From positions 7,959,811 to 8,023,810 of the forward strand of contig OX439131.1 in assembly GCA_949318235.1 (NCBI GenBank): 64,000 bases of DNA, read 5' to 3'. The position numbers and the translations under genes are program-made. The notes below the pieces were generated by a model. That model saw only the letters and a program-made list of their open reading frames with translations, ran no database searches and was not told the origin of the DNA. Origin of the DNA: Ecdyonurus torrentis (taxonomy: Eukaryota > Arthropoda > Insecta > Ephemeroptera > Heptageniidae). This document shows positions 1-22,719 of the stretch, in pieces. The stretch's first letter is position 1. Every line of letters begins with the position of its first letter.

Positions 1-125
1 TTTATGAAGTATGAAAGAAAAAAATATATACATAATAATGGAAAAACATAAATGCATTATAAGCATTTAAATAAAAAATAAAAAAAACTAGAAAATTTAC
101 TAAGATTTGTGTTGCGTAATTGCAG

Positions 126-1179
126 GTAATTTGAATTTGATTGCTCCCCTCATTTCTAATTTCTACTTGGCGTCCTATACACTCGTCAATTTCTGTACAT
201 TCCACGCCAGTCTTACAAAACCAATAGGATGGAGACCAACATTCAAAGTAAGTTGTCAAAAATTATAGTTATAAATTAAGAAGAAAAAAACATTACATTA
301 TTAAAGTCTTAATTACGCTAGGTTGCACAAATTAAAACCTACATTAATATTCAAACCTATTCTGTACTATAACTTCATAAATAATGTTTCAATTCAATGT
401 TTATACAAGAGCGCCTGCAGATAAACAGCCCGCGTTACTTCAATGCTCAAAAAGTTGCCTAAACTTGTAGGCGCTATGGCAATTGAATTGATGTGTACTA
501 TTATATACATATTATGTATGTACATTACAATACATTTTTATAATTAATATATTTTATTAAATAAATCTTAATTCTTGTTATTTTTAAGTGTACAGCTCTC
601 TGCAGTTATTACTTATAATTTTATCGTAATTATAAAATATATTTTTACTGTTTGCATGTATTGAAATCCCCCAATCACCACATTCAATGCAATCTTCTCA
701 TGTTCACAGTACCACAACACGTGGTTAAGCTTACTTGCTACATGCATTTGTGTGGCAATTATGTTCCTCATACACTGGGTCACTGCTCTCGTCACTTTGT
801 TTGCTGTCACAGGCTTGTACCTCCTCGTCATGTATAGAAAACCAGGTAATGTCCAACAAAATGATGTGAAAATTTATATTTAGTACTGAATACTTGTAAT
901 TTGCAGACGTGAACTGGGGTTCAACAACCCAGGCACAGACGTACTCAGCAGCCATGGCACAGCTACAAAAACTCGATACGACACAGGAACATGTCAAGAA
1001 CTACCGCCCACAAATCCTCGTGTTATCAGGACGTCCTTCAGCCAGGCCTGCGCTCATCGACTTTGCTAACCTCGTCACTAAAAATACTTCACTTCTCATG
1101 TGCGGCAGTATTGAGGCGGTAAGAGAAACTAACCCTTAACCCCTTAGCCTTAACATAAACATTTCTAAGAAAAGTTTTT

Positions 1180-1263
<84 letters not shown>

Positions 1264-4200
1264 TATCAGTAGGCAAAGTATCAATAACTTTTTAAATTCT
1301 GTTAAACTGAATGAAAGTTTTATGAATAATATTGATAATTATATAATAAATAGGTAAGCATTATGCAAAAGCATAATGCATTTTTCATTAAGCTTATTGC
1401 TAATATAATAATTTTTAATTGTTATTACAATGAATTACAAACGCTTATACTGTACATTGCTGCGTTAAACAAAATGATATGAAGTTGCACATTACTCTTT
1501 ATATAAATATGAACTGCAATTTTAGTTATTTATTATCAATATTTTTAGCTCGAGTGAATTTTTAGATGAAATTTGTATTCTACAGATGCCCATGTCGTAC
1601 AAGATCAGACGCACGGTTCTTGAGAAAGGTAACCGCTGGCTACACGAGCACCAAAAGATCAAGGCGTTCTACTCTGTTGTTGATGGCTGTGGTTTTGAGG
1701 AGGGAGCTCGTGCTCTCATCCAGGCTTGTGGTGTCGGCAAGATGAGGCCCAACATTCTGCTCATGGGTTATAAGAACGACTGGCAGAAATGCAACCAGGA
1801 AGCTTTAAGGAATTACTTCACAGTGCTTCAGTAAGTAGGAAATATTTTCCTCGTACATGTGACACACTTAAAATAAAATTGATTCAGATATTTCACGCCA
1901 TCTAATTCTTATATCTTAATGTGACAAATACTGTATGATTATATTTTAATCTTACGTTATATTTGACTTTTATACATCTATTTTAGTATTATTATTTTTA
2001 GTTATCTTACTAAGAAATCAACATATAATGCACTGTAAAATATTTTTAAATGCACTTTTTATGCGCAAGTTTATTAAGTAACATAGTCAGAAAAAAAATT
2101 TGAGTAATGAATGGCCTGTTTACAAGGAGTGATTATGGCATTGTGCATATAAAATTCAAAATATATTTCTTTATTTCTTCCATCTTACAATCAAAATACA
2201 CAAAAATTGTATCTGCTTAAGTTATTGTACGTACGTACATTATACGTAGATTAAGTAAATAAGTTTAAATTATAAATTTTGCTCTTCGAAAATTCAATGG
2301 TTTTAAAATGCAGATTACGTACAGTCAAGTTTATTGCATATTGATTGAATATATTGCTCCATGTGAAGAAGACTTAAATCAAGTATCTTAAAAGAAAAAA
2401 CTCTTCCTTTTTCCTTCCTCAGGGTAGCCCTGGATAACAACATGGGTGTTGCCTTGCTACGTACGCGTGATGGTCTCGACTACTCAGGAGTATTAGCTGG
2501 TGAAGATGAGTGGGCCGGGTACGCAATGATTCCTACACAGAAAAAATCTGTGTGTAAAAGTACCTCCCTCAAGGAGGTTTGCGCTGTATTTACCACTCTA
2601 AGGGAGGTATACTAAGGCTACTTTCGTAAGAGTGGTTATTTAACCTCCCTCGCGCTCACATACTTGCGTTAGGGAGGTAAGAAAACCTTCGCTAGAGACT
2701 GCAAGCAAAACTTGCGTGAGGGAGGTACCTTTACCACCTTCGCAAAGGCAGTTTAGCGTGCGCAGCGATGCTAGCGAAACCTCGCTGAGGGAGGTTTTTT
2801 GTCCACCCTCTGCCAGGCTTTACTTTCTCTTTCGAAGTTCTACGTCATCAACAGGGCGGACAGTGAAAACATCGAGTGAAGCGTTGTTGGTGATGTGAAT
2901 TATAATCAACAAATTACTTCTATTAAATGTACTTAAGGTAAGCACACTATATACCAAATTTATCTTTAATTTATGCACTTCATTTTTGTGTATTTATTTT
3001 TATGTTATCGGCAGCTAATAATGGTAAAAACTTAATGCATCTTTTTGTAATTTTTTTGTGTGTTTTTCTGAGCCTCATGTAATGGCTGCTGCATAAATTC
3101 TCATAACGAAAATTCTGCCGTGTAGAGAAACTTTTTTTTTTTAGACTTTATTTTTATAAATACAATAATAATATAATCTTTGAATTAAATATAAATCTAT
3201 GCGAAAATATAGTTTAATAAAATGTTAACTTTATTGTTTTTTCCACAGTCCCTAAATTTTTGTCTACTGTTGTCGTGGCGGCCGAGTGCATACTTCACCA
3301 TCACCACCACCACGGCCCGCGAGAAGACCCACCATACCACATAGCCACGCACCAAGATGAACATCAAGAGAATTATATGAAGATTTTTTTATTCGGTATC
3401 GTACAATTAATAAGTAATATTCAATATGATTTTCCTTTTTTATTATTAATGATTAAATTGTAAGTGATAATATTAAATAAAAAAATTAAAAACTTAAAAA
3501 AAAATAATTATATTTTAATTTTATATTAACAACTGCAACCTTCTCCCTTTATATAACTATATAAAATTATATTTATTAATTATTTGTATTTATTTTTTAA
3601 ATATTAGAGTATATTAGTTACCTTTATTTAATTTATTTTTACTTCAGTAAAAAGTTTGTACTTATATAGAAAATGTTGGAGGTGATAGAAGATAGTATAA
3701 ACACTATATTAATTCAGAATATAGATAAGTCAAATAAAAATACAGCTGATGAGCAAGTAATAGAACCTAGAAAGAGAAAGTAAATAAGCCTATATGAGTG
3801 AAGGAAAAAAACCTCCCTCAGCGAGGTTTCGCTAGCAGCGCTGCGCACGCTAAACTGCCTTGGCGAAGGTAGTAAAGGTACCTCCCTCAGCGAAGTTTTT
3901 CTACTAGCGCTGCGCTAGCTAAACTACCTTCACAAAGGACGTAAATTAACTTCATCGGAGGGAGGTTAAAAAACTTCGCAAATCGTGGGACGTTTTTTAA
4001 ACTTCCCTTAGGGAGGTACTTTTACCCACAGATTTTATCTGTGTAGCATGCAGAAGGCGCCATCCAGTGACCTATCACGTGCAGAGTCAGGTATCAGTGG
4101 TAAGTGATAAGCAACACATTGGCAAATATGGGGAGGTATGACGTACGCGACACGAGGCTTGAGAAAGCCGCCTCGGTGCTTGCAAATATAGTTAGCCAGG

Positions 4201-7037
4201 GAGAGCGCGTCATGACAGTCTCATTAATTCAACAACATCTCCCATAATTATCGCCTACTTTGCAGCCTTGAAGTAGTGAAAGAAAAATATATCATCATTA
4301 ACATTAATTTGTAACATCCACACTCTGCATGTTAAAGTGGAATATTTCTGATGATAAAAATTTGTGATAGAACATAACATTTCATAATCTTGTATATTAT
4401 TATTGCATTATACAACTCATATTTACATTGTCATGTATTTCATAATATGCAGTAAAATAACAATAATTGAACAAAGTAAAATGTTGCAATTTTAAACTTT
4501 TTTGTTCACATTATTTAATGACCTTTCAGGGAAACCAAAAATCTGGTGATCCAGTTCATCTATTTTTTCTTTCTCTTCTTCTTCCTAAAATATAATGTAA
4601 TAAAAAATAAAAAATCAAACAAAATATAAATATAACATGAATAATAATAATATAAAAGAAGGAGAGTAAAATAGTAAGAATAATTATACAAAATGAAAGA
4701 GGAAAGAAAAACTTAGACAGTATTACAGTATTCCTTTTGTTTTTGGTGTGTGAAGTTTGTTATCATATTATCATGTTTCTGTAGTGAGCTCCAACTTAAC
4801 GCCTCCCGAGACTCCTCGCGCGCCACGTGTCACTTCTGATATTGTTATCGTGTCCAGCAAGAGTGAGAAAGACAGCAAAATCAAGTTCAACAAACACAAG
4901 GATGAACCAGGATACTATAGGTTTGTTGTTTACACTTGCACAAGCTCTTGTTTGCTCTTTTATACGAAGTAAACAAAATATAATATTAATAAATTTTTTA
5001 AGGAATTGCTTAGCTTTTTTATATATGATTAATTAATAAATTAAAGCCATAAAATGAACGTTTCTTATAAGAAAAATATATAAATAAATTATTCGGGTAT
5101 TTATTCTAATTTTTCATAATACAACACGCAGAGAAAATTTAAAAAGTACAAAATTTAATCAAAAGTCTACAGTAAACTTAACAATTTAATAAGAATAAGC
5201 TCAAAATTGTTTGAATCTTTATTTGCGCTTATTATATTGAAAGTGAGTTATAAATTACAATCATGATTAGTTTTAATTTTCTGCATTCTTGCTATTTCAG
5301 AGGTGCTGGAGGTGTGGATCTTCCTCAGGACACAATCAACAACCTGACAACCTTTACACGGAAACAAAAGAAGGGCTGCATTGATGTCTGGTGGCTTTAC
5401 GACGATGGAGGTGACGTAACGATATTTTCTTTTTAAGATTTACTTTGTAAATTACGTAAAAATTTTGTTTCAATAAACTTATTTTGTTTATAGGCTTGAC
5501 ACTTCTGCTGCCCTACCTCATCAACTCACGTCATAACTGGGAGGGATGTAGACTTCGAGTGTTTGCACTCGCTAACTCAAAGGATGATTTAGAAATGGAA
5601 CAAATCAGGTATTTTAATAATTAAAAATTTCACTTAATTATTACATTAAATACCAACAAATTTATATGATTTACTATCTTAATTTGATGCCAATTCTGAT
5701 TTATTTATATGTGATAACAGGATAATTATATAAGTTAACTAAAAATGTATAAATATAATGTTTTTTATACTTATATGTAATACTTTACAGTATGGCGAAC
5801 CTGTTAGCAAAGTTCCGTATTGACTACTCTGACTTGATTATGATTCGCGAGATCACACGCCGTCCTCAAGACACCAGCAAGGCGTTCTTCAAACATCTCA
5901 TCCAGGACTTCAGGCACCGTGGTCCCGTCACTGAAGGCATGGACACTGGTGAGCAAACATTTACCGCAATCTTGCATTGTAAATTTTATACGATAATGTT
6001 GACGTATTTGTATTATAACATTAAAATTACCTCCTTACATTAAATTTAAAATAACTTTAAAAAATGTGAAATCAAACTACAAATAATTTATTCACCGCCG
6101 TTATATTTGACTGTTATACAATTTTAACGTCATTCAAGTTGCTTTAAACAAATAAAGTACGAGTCAATTTAAATTCATTATTATTTTAATTAATATTATT
6201 AATTTTTACCTACATTTGCCAGACTGCATCATCACCGACGCTGAGCTGGCAGCACATCGCGAAAAGACAGGACGTCATCTCAGATTACGTGAGCTGTTGC
6301 TGGAGAATTCCAAGGACTCGAATCTAGTGGTTATGTAAGTATCAAAAGAAATTATGGTCTACAAACCCTTTAGATTTTTCCAAAAAATTAAAGAATGTTG
6401 AAAATTTTAACAATAAACTCACAAAAATTATGAATAGAATTTTATAAAGTAGCTATACAGTATAAAGATAATATAATATTTTTGTTGGGCTTACCACTCT
6501 ATACTATGAGCATGGACAAAAATAAATGCGTAATGATTACGATAGCTCAGTTTCAGCAATATTTATTTATAACAACGTAATGCTATATTGTATTATAGTG
6601 ACTTATACATTACATACTCTACAATATAGCTATTAAGTTGCATAGCATATTATTATAATTACTTATGTTGTTATTCCAATTTAGCAACATTTTTAATACA
6701 CAAAATAAATGCAGCATCAATTACGTTTCTTTTAGAGATGGTAAAATATTCATCGCCATATTAATAACAACAGATGATATTATGTATATTATGGACAAAG
6801 AAATAGGTTTAAAGCTATAACATAGGTAAAAATTAAAGTAATTCTTCTTCTTCTTCTTTTAATAATACTGTATTTCTTATGTTTATTTTTGTGCTTATCA
6901 GGACACTGCCGATGCCTCGCAAAGCCGTGGTTTCAGCCCCACTTTACATGGCATGGTTAGAAACTTTAACCAAGGACATGCCACCCTTCGTGCTGGTCAG
7001 AGGAAATCAATCCTCTGTGCTCACATTCTACTCTTAG
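126..7037 (+). CDS. Gene A: SLC12 NKCC/NCC-type cation-chloride cotransporter, 3' part only, transposon in a coding exon
   Basis: This is the 3' half of a Na+-coupled chloride cotransporter of the plasma membrane. Exons: 126-247, 710-845, 907-1118, 1586-1830, 2423-4099 (interrupted), 4785-4920, 5301-5410, 5494-5608, 5791-5948, 6223-6334, 6902-7037 (stop TAG 7035-7037). The visible part starts in the transmembrane segment reading [13 protein letters not shown], passes the last two membrane segments (710-845), then enters the cytosolic SLC12 C-terminal domain with [24 protein letters not shown] and the terminal [12 protein letters not shown]. The exon structure matches genes B and C. Exon 2423-4099 holds a 1508-bp transposon. 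Removing it and one TA gives 549 codons plus stop with no frame break; unspliced, translation would stop at 2613-2615. The 5' half and promoter are outside the window. It groups with B and C rather than D (shared FCTFHA and VVDG..FEEG). Confidence 0.88.
1184..1256. repeat. (TA)n microsatellite
   Basis: Perfect dinucleotide run of about 73 bp in the gene A intron 1119-1585. Confidence 0.95.
2145..2235. repeat. Dispersed repeat, copy 1
   Basis: This stretch in the gene A intron 1831-2422 is clearly similar to 18260-18345 in a different intron of gene B. Both contain TTACAATCAAAATACACA (with one C/T change) and end GTTATTGTA. Because the two copies lie in non-equivalent introns, they look like separate insertions rather than inherited intron sequence. 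The family is unknown. Confidence 0.5.
2536..4043. mobile_element. 1508-bp DNA transposon with long inverted termini and TA target-site duplication
   Basis: The ends are near-identical inverted repeats: the left end reads CACAGAAAAAATCTGTG and the right end is its inverted near-copy CACAGATTTTATCTGTG. TA flanks both sides (2534-2535 and 4044-4045). The termini, about 240-265 bp each, carry repeated GGGAGGT/ACCTCCC motifs and large palindromes. The interior, about 2800-3804, is AT-rich and has no transposase-length ORF. It contains a 36-codon ORF at 3673-3783 ending in RKRK, and a His-rich stretch near 3294-3313 preceded by a possible splice acceptor. It is probably a non-autonomous element or carries a decayed or captured gene. 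The TA duplication is compatible with Tc1/mariner-like families, but the superfamily is not settled. Confidence 0.85.
3673..3783 (+). other. Short ORF inside the transposon in gene A
   Basis: ATG at 3673 opens a 36-residue frame that starts MLEVIEDSI, is rich in acidic and Asn residues and ends in the basic tail RKRK before TAA. A basic tail of this type can act as a nuclear localisation signal. It could be the last exon of a transposon gene, because possible exon-like pieces lie upstream: a donor-like GTAAGC near 2939 and an acceptor-like CCACAG near 3249. No family is recognised. It may also be chance. Confidence 0.25.
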
Positions 7038-9187
7038 GTTTCCTGTCAAAATCAGGCACTGAAAACGAAAGGCCTCACTTGGAAACCTTATTACATTACT
7101 CTAAAGCGAGAGAATGCATGTTTAAAACTTAATATTAAGTACTTACTGTACTTTGTGGCAAAACATTTACTTAACAATATTGCCAATACAAGTAAATCTA
7201 TGAGACTATAAGTTTATCTCTTCTTTTTTTTTTAATATAAAAGAAAAAGAGAGAAAAAATTGTATATTATTTTCTAGTATGTAGTTTTTATTTTAAGTTG
7301 AAAACAATATCATTGCAAAATTGAATAGATTATTTAAATTCATAATAAGTTATTATTTTGTCATCCACAAAACTTGTTGCTAAAAAAAAAAAGATGCAAT
7401 TTTAATAAACCAAAGTTTGTGGCAGTTGATCTTTATGCTGTGAATCATATTAACTTATCCGTGCTAACCCAATTTTAGCTGTTTACTTTTTTGGTAACAA
7501 ATTTTTATTTTGAATTGTTAAAATAATCAACTAGCTTTGGAGTAAAATATTATAATGATTTTATTTACAATATAACAATGCACTTAAATTATTGTCCCCT
7601 GTTTGAAAACCAAAGACAGACGTGTTTCCAGACGTAAAGATTTGCTTGTTTTCAACAATAATGTAATATTAACCTATAATTATATTATTAATTTGTATAA
7701 AAATTTCTCAACAATTTTATTATTTGTAAATAGATTGAAAATATAATCTTGAGCATGTATAGTTTGGACTATTGTTTTTAAGTTGCTTTTATTTGTTTTA
7801 TTTACATATACGCATTATTGTCAGTGTATAATGTATATTAATACGTTTAAATAAAAATAAAACTGTATATTTTAATTTTTTTGTTATTAGCATATTACCT
7901 CTTATATTATTAGCATTACTCTAATTTCATATGCTAATAAAATAGTTATAATAAAAAGTCTACATAGATCAAATATATCAATCAATAAAAATAATAATAA
8001 AGGTTTATTGAACAAATAAAAAAAAAAATGAAATTGTACAGACATAATTCACAAACATAGATAGAGTTGCTCAAAAAGATTATTAAAAAGGCAAAGCCCA
8101 TCTAGTTAATTATCCATAATTAATAATTAATAGTTTAAACTATAACTATTTATGTTTCATAAACATAGAAACGGACATTTCTTAAACATTACTATTATTA
8201 TTAATCAATATTTTTATATTAATATAGTTAATTAATTTATCGTTTTTTTCTTTTTTTTTTATATAGCCAATTATGTAGTCGTAAATAAATGTATTATTCT
8301 GTGACGGATTTTGAAAAATGTTCCTAATATTACAATAGGGATATAATAATAAAAAATATTGTTTTGTAAGCTTTATCTTAGTATACTATTTTTTATTTTA
8401 TAATTATTTTTCTCGTGCAAGATTTTATAAGAAGAATTGTACAAATAATTGTGACCTAAAATTTTACTCAACTTCCTTATGGAAATACTATGCATTTATA
8501 TATAAAACATTTCATCAATTGTAGTCTACAAATGAATATATTTTAGTACCTTACGGCAAGTTAAAATAAAATTTTATATCATAGTGTCTGTACATCCAAT
8601 TTAAAATAATGTTATATATTGAAGAAAAAAAAAAAAAAACTCACAATATTGCAAAGTTATATATTATTGTATATTTGTGGCAATGTGTTCCTATGGAGAT
8701 TTTAACTAACACATATTCCTTTATCAATGTATTTTCATAAGAAAATTATATTGTAAATTATATATGAATATAATTACATCGAAGTGTCAGTGCAAACACA
8801 ATAAGTGTGTCTGGGAAAAAAAATTGTGATAATGATATAAATTCTATCTTCAAAGACAACAAACCACAGTTATACAAAATTTAAATCGCGCTCAAGTAAT
8901 GATGGTTGCCAGGGTGCTAAGTGAGCGATATAGGTTGCACTAATTATCAGGTATAAAAGATGCTTACCGACAAGAATAACTTGAGTCAATAACATTGCTT
9001 TGCTAATACATTCGTGATTTAACATTTACTGCATAATAAAGTATAAACCTGTTTAAACTGCGTCTTTTGAATACGCTTTTTTTTATTATTCTATTATTTG
9101 AAGACATATAATTAAACTGCCAGTTACAGTAGATTAGAAGAAGAAACTTCAATTAGATATGTAGAAATAAAATGTTTGTATGTTGTA
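7038..9187. other. 3' UTR of gene A and A-B spacer
   Basis: A very AT-rich stretch with no gene. An AATAAA at 7404-7409 is the first plausible gene A polyadenylation signal, with more AATAAA-like motifs near 7850. A block around 8889-8960, with slightly more balanced base composition, was not identified. Confidence 0.6.
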
Positions 9188-9189
9188 TG

Positions 9190-9580
9190 AAAATAATTCA
9201 GTAATTCATTTTTTTTTTTAAATCTTATAAAATGGAGAACTTGTGATAATTTTAAAATGAGATAAAATACTTAAAGTATTTCCTTTAAAACAATATTCAA
9301 AGAGGAATTTTAATTATTTGATCTCATAAAGTATATTATATAAAATTAAAATAATTTAACTGATGTTAATTTTGATTTCAAGGTAACATATTATGACAAC
9401 CAGTTAAATTATTTCAATTTTATAAAATTTACTTTATTAGATCAAATAATTAAAATTCCTCTTTGAATATTGTTTTGAAGGAAATACTTTAAGTATTTTA
9501 TCTCAAATTAAAATTATCACAAGTTCTCCATTTTATAAGATTAAAAAAAAAAAAAAAAAAATACGTACTGAATTATTTTA
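9190..9580. mobile_element. 391-bp palindromic (fold-back) element upstream of gene B
   Basis: The outer ends are inverted copies (AAAATAATTCAGTA against TACTGAATTATTTT). The arms then match nearly end to end, including GAGAACTTGTGATAATTTT-type sequence and AAAGAGGAATTTTAATTATTTG with their inverse. The spacer is around 9370-9400. One arm contains an expanded poly(A) tract. No coding potential and no unambiguous TSD were seen. It ends about 160 bp before the gene B TATA box. Confidence 0.75.
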
Positions 9581-9737
9581 CATTTTACTATAATACACAT
9601 TTCATGCATATTACATAAATATTATTTATAAACATAACGGTATACTGACAAAATTGAAAAGAAAAAAAAATTCTAAAATTATAATAGAGAGATGCTTACA
9701 CTGAAGCCTCCCTCCTCAGCAACCAAGTCACGCGATG

Positions 9738-9744
9738 TATAAAG
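9738..9744 (+). promoter_or_regulatory. TATA box of gene B
   Basis: TATAAAG in a GC-richer island lies 43 bp before the chosen ATG at 9781. That spacing predicts a start near 9768 and a very short 5' UTR. Gene C has almost the same layout. Confidence 0.6.
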
Positions 9745-9780
9745 GTGGCGCGAGTCTCGCAGGTCCCACTGTCGTGTCTG

Positions 9781-19046
<9,266 letters not shown>

Positions 19047-22000
19047 ATATTCTACACAAATCATTTTATATAGTATACCCATAAAGTGAAGAATAAAGTC
19101 ATACATCGAGGATAATATCACATAGAGGATCGGCACTTATAAAATACGCACGTCTGTAAAAACTATCCACATAAAGACTATAAAAGTTTTCAAATTATGT
19201 TCATGTAATAATTTCTTTGTGTACCCTGTAATACAGCTTTTTGAAAGTTGTTCGTTTCTGTCTTAAAATAATAAACAGTAGTGTTCACAACGTAAAGTAT
19301 CCATAGACTTATTTTCTCATTAACTCTCTAGTTCATTACATATTATGCATATATATTATATGAATATTTTTTTATATTTTATGTATATAATTGAAAAATC
19401 AGGAAACAACAAATGAAATTAAATGATACTAAATTTAATGTGTTTTTTTATATACATATTTTTTTACCGTAGCTAGCTAGAGTACTCTAGAAGGGGGTCC
19501 TTCTATATAGAGTACTCTTCTTCTAGTGTACTCTATAGCTAGCTACATACACTAGTTTTTGTTTCCATTTTTTTTTCAAGTATATATTTAGAGATTAGAA
19601 TTCTATGTCTATTGCTATTATTAAAAAAAATTGCTAAAAAAAATGTCAGCTTATGAAAAAAACAACAATAAATTTATAATTTATTATTAATGCAAAGTTC
19701 TAAATCCTTATTTTTATTATTATTTTTAAATTCTATTTTTCTAAAATATTTTATGTTTTCAAATTTGTAATACGTATTTTGTCGAGGAAAATTGATAAGA
19801 GTTTTCTTCCCCTTTGAAACAACAGAAAGTTTTTGCCGAGTAAACAATTAATTTTATCTATATAACAACTTTCATAGGAAAAGTTTCAATGTTGCATATT
19901 ACGATTTTTTGTTTATTGATAATATTGTTATATACGTAAAAAAATATGTGCATTAAATAATTTTTATTATGCAATGACATAATTGGTGTGGTAGAAAAAC
20001 AGAAATAGTTATACAGCCATCAACATTGACTCAGGTTTGATGAGTTATTGGTCTTATCGATCAAGAATTTTATTAAATTTCTCTTTAATGCAATTAAAAT
20101 GGCTATAAATCCTTAGTGCATTTTATACTTCTCATTTATAACTGCACTTTTAATTTGCTGTTAATTTTATACTTAATCATCATCAAAAGTTATCATCTAC
20201 ATAAGTTATTTCAATTAATAAAGCTTAATTAGATATATATTTTAAAATATTTGGTTATAGTGCATATATAGTACTTAAAAAAATACTTATAGTGAAAGTA
20301 TATGATACATTATAAGTACACAGAATACATGCACAACTAACTTAAAGTTGCTGTTTTTTTTTTTGTTTTTTTTTTTTAAAAGTTTTTACTATTCATTTGT
20401 AGAATAATTGGAAACAAATATTGTTATTTATTAACTTTGCGGAAAAATGAATACAAGTCGTCAAAATTGCTTGACGTAAGGAAGTTGAAGGTAGGTAGGA
20501 CAGACTTCCAGTTTGTTTTGGTTGTAGTACTTTAATCTAAACCAAAAAGTACGTGTCACAAAAGTACGTCACATAATTTTTGCGTATTTTACCTTGTTAC
20601 CACTTTCATAAACAAACCAGTACATAGTGTGTACTTGATAATTTAGTAATTATCAATATATATTTTTAAATCTATATATTGGCATTTCCTTCAAAGCATT
20701 AATTTGTCATTTAATGTTTAAAGAGAAAAACGTCATATGTTGAAATTTTTTTGTTAAGTTACAAGTTATAGGTTTAAAGATTTAGTTTCAATTTTAAGTT
20801 CAGATTTACAAAATTATAGAACTAAATGCTTAGAAAACATTTTGCACTATTTTTATAAGTTATAAAATTGCAAAATAGAAAAATATTAGTTTTTAAAATA
20901 TAATAAATAATAACTTATTCTAATAGTTTTAAATTACCTGCATAACAATGATAGATATTGATATAATAGTAATATATACTGTAGATAAATATTGTTGGAC
21001 ATAGATAGTCATAGATAACAAAAATAACATAGATAACAAACATTAACTTTTACTAGAAAAACAAAATGCTAGTATATTTGATGATTTTAAAAATACACTT
21101 CTTCATGAGCATAAATTCCGAATTGAATTAGCAATTTTCTTCACAAGTACTAATCAACACAAGAGAGACACGATGGTGACTGTTGGTCTTACTTCTACGG
21201 TGATCTAGGCGGCTGAAAACCAGTCGAGTCCAGTTGACAAATCTAGTTGTTACTCGTCCAGTAAAAGTCACAACTTCCAATATGTAAATAAACAAAATAA
21301 CGTCATTCTTATGGTTTATAGTCTGCATATTTGAATAATTTATATGTCACTTTCTTTAAGAATGGATGACCTTTGTACGTATATATATATTTGTATCTAA
21401 ATTAAATTTTTTCTTTTAAGCCTATAGCCTATAATGGTACCACTGGTGGCAAGACATCTCGAATACGACATGTTATGATTACATCCAATTTACTGATAAT
21501 AATAAGGTCATTAAAAATTACCCATCAAAACCCAAAATTGACCCATCAAAACTGAAAATAATCATAGAACATTTCATCAATTAATTTTATTAATATTATT
21601 TTATCAAGGAATACTTTTGGGTAAAGTATTTAAACAATTTAGTATAATAAGGTTTAGAAATCATGTTTTATTGCAACTTAACCTATATTTTTCCTACAAA
21701 TTATTTTACTTTCAGTTTTGATTGCATAGATTAATTGCTTTGTAAGAAATAGTTCTAAAATTATTAAAAGCTTAGCGCCTTGGAATTCTCTCTCTCTCTC
21801 TCTCTTTCTCTCTCTGTGTGTTAAAGAAGAAGAAGAATAAAAAACCTCTGCCATTTTTTATGACTTACTTACAATAAGATGTAAGTGACATAAATATTGG
21901 ATTGCTAATTAACTGCCTGATAACAAAAATAGAACATACTAAATAATGTAACATTTTTTTTTGTTGTATCCCTATTTGTCCATAGAAAAAAATTTCAGGG

Positions 22001-22170
22001 CAAAAAACATTTCATAAATTTGTATAATATTATATTTTTTGTTGATAGCTTTAAACATATATTATTATCAGTTCTTTTTAGTTTTAAGCACAACAAAAAA
22101 AAATTATGAAATGTAAATGTTATGTGTCCAATGAAGTGAGGGCACCATATGGAGAATTACATCACCTTGG
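19047..22170. other. 3' UTR of gene B and B-C spacer
   Basis: AATAAA occurs at 19092-19097 and 19270-19275 after the gene B stop. The rest is AT-rich with no gene seen. A (TC)n tract lies near 21790-21820. A less AT-rich block at about 21120-21290 was not identified. Confidence 0.6.
19469..19546. repeat. 78-bp imperfect hairpin
   Basis: GTAGCTAGCTAGAGTACTCT at the left pairs with AGTGTACTCTATAGCTAGCT near the right, with small gaps. It could be a short MITE or a structured RNA element just downstream of gene B. No clear TSD. Confidence 0.5.
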
Positions 22171-22177
22171 TATAAAA
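22171..22177 (+). promoter_or_regulatory. TATA box of gene C
   Basis: TATAAAA lies 47 bp before the ATG at 22218, matching the gene B layout. The predicted 5' UTR is under 25 nt unless there is an upstream exon. Confidence 0.55.
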
Positions 22178-22217
22178 CTAAAGTAAAATGACGAAAATAA
22201 TTTAGAATTTGTGAAGC

Positions 22218-22684
22218 ATGAATACTAGGTTTGACGTGCGGAGTGCTGCTCCGGACCCAACTCTTGGAGGAATCATGGAGACAGGATTCAATAATACAAT
22301 CATGACGCAGAGTCCTAGGAGAAGATCTCTGGCTCAAATGACGCGAGAGGCAATGCCTAGGCTTGATAATTACAAAAATCTTATGTCAGTATCAGCTGCA
22401 CAAAGACCAACACTTGGAGAGTTGTATGAAGGAGAGGATCGTAGTAAGGTACGTTATTTTTATTTTTTTAATCCAGTAGCCGTCAGGTCCAAGAATAGTA
22501 TATAAAATATAATAAAACTCATATCAAAATTAATAATAATCTTAAAGTAAAAAAAAAATATATTTCATATTAAAGAAACAAATTATAGAGAATATGATTG
22601 TGCTGTGTGATTATTTAACAGGGCTTAAACATTTGAAATTATATTAAATTAATATAGTTAATAAAACAAGAGAGAGACAGAGAC

Positions 22685-22719
<35 letters not shown>

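Noticed and set aside
3260..3463. His-rich frame inside the gene A transposon
   Set aside because: No recognisable family; the His run comes from a CAC/CAT repeat. Left as part of the element.
9745..9780. Extension of gene B upstream of the ATG at 9781
   Set aside because: The frame opens with GTG inside the predicted promoter just after the TATA box; the first ATG in frame is 9781.
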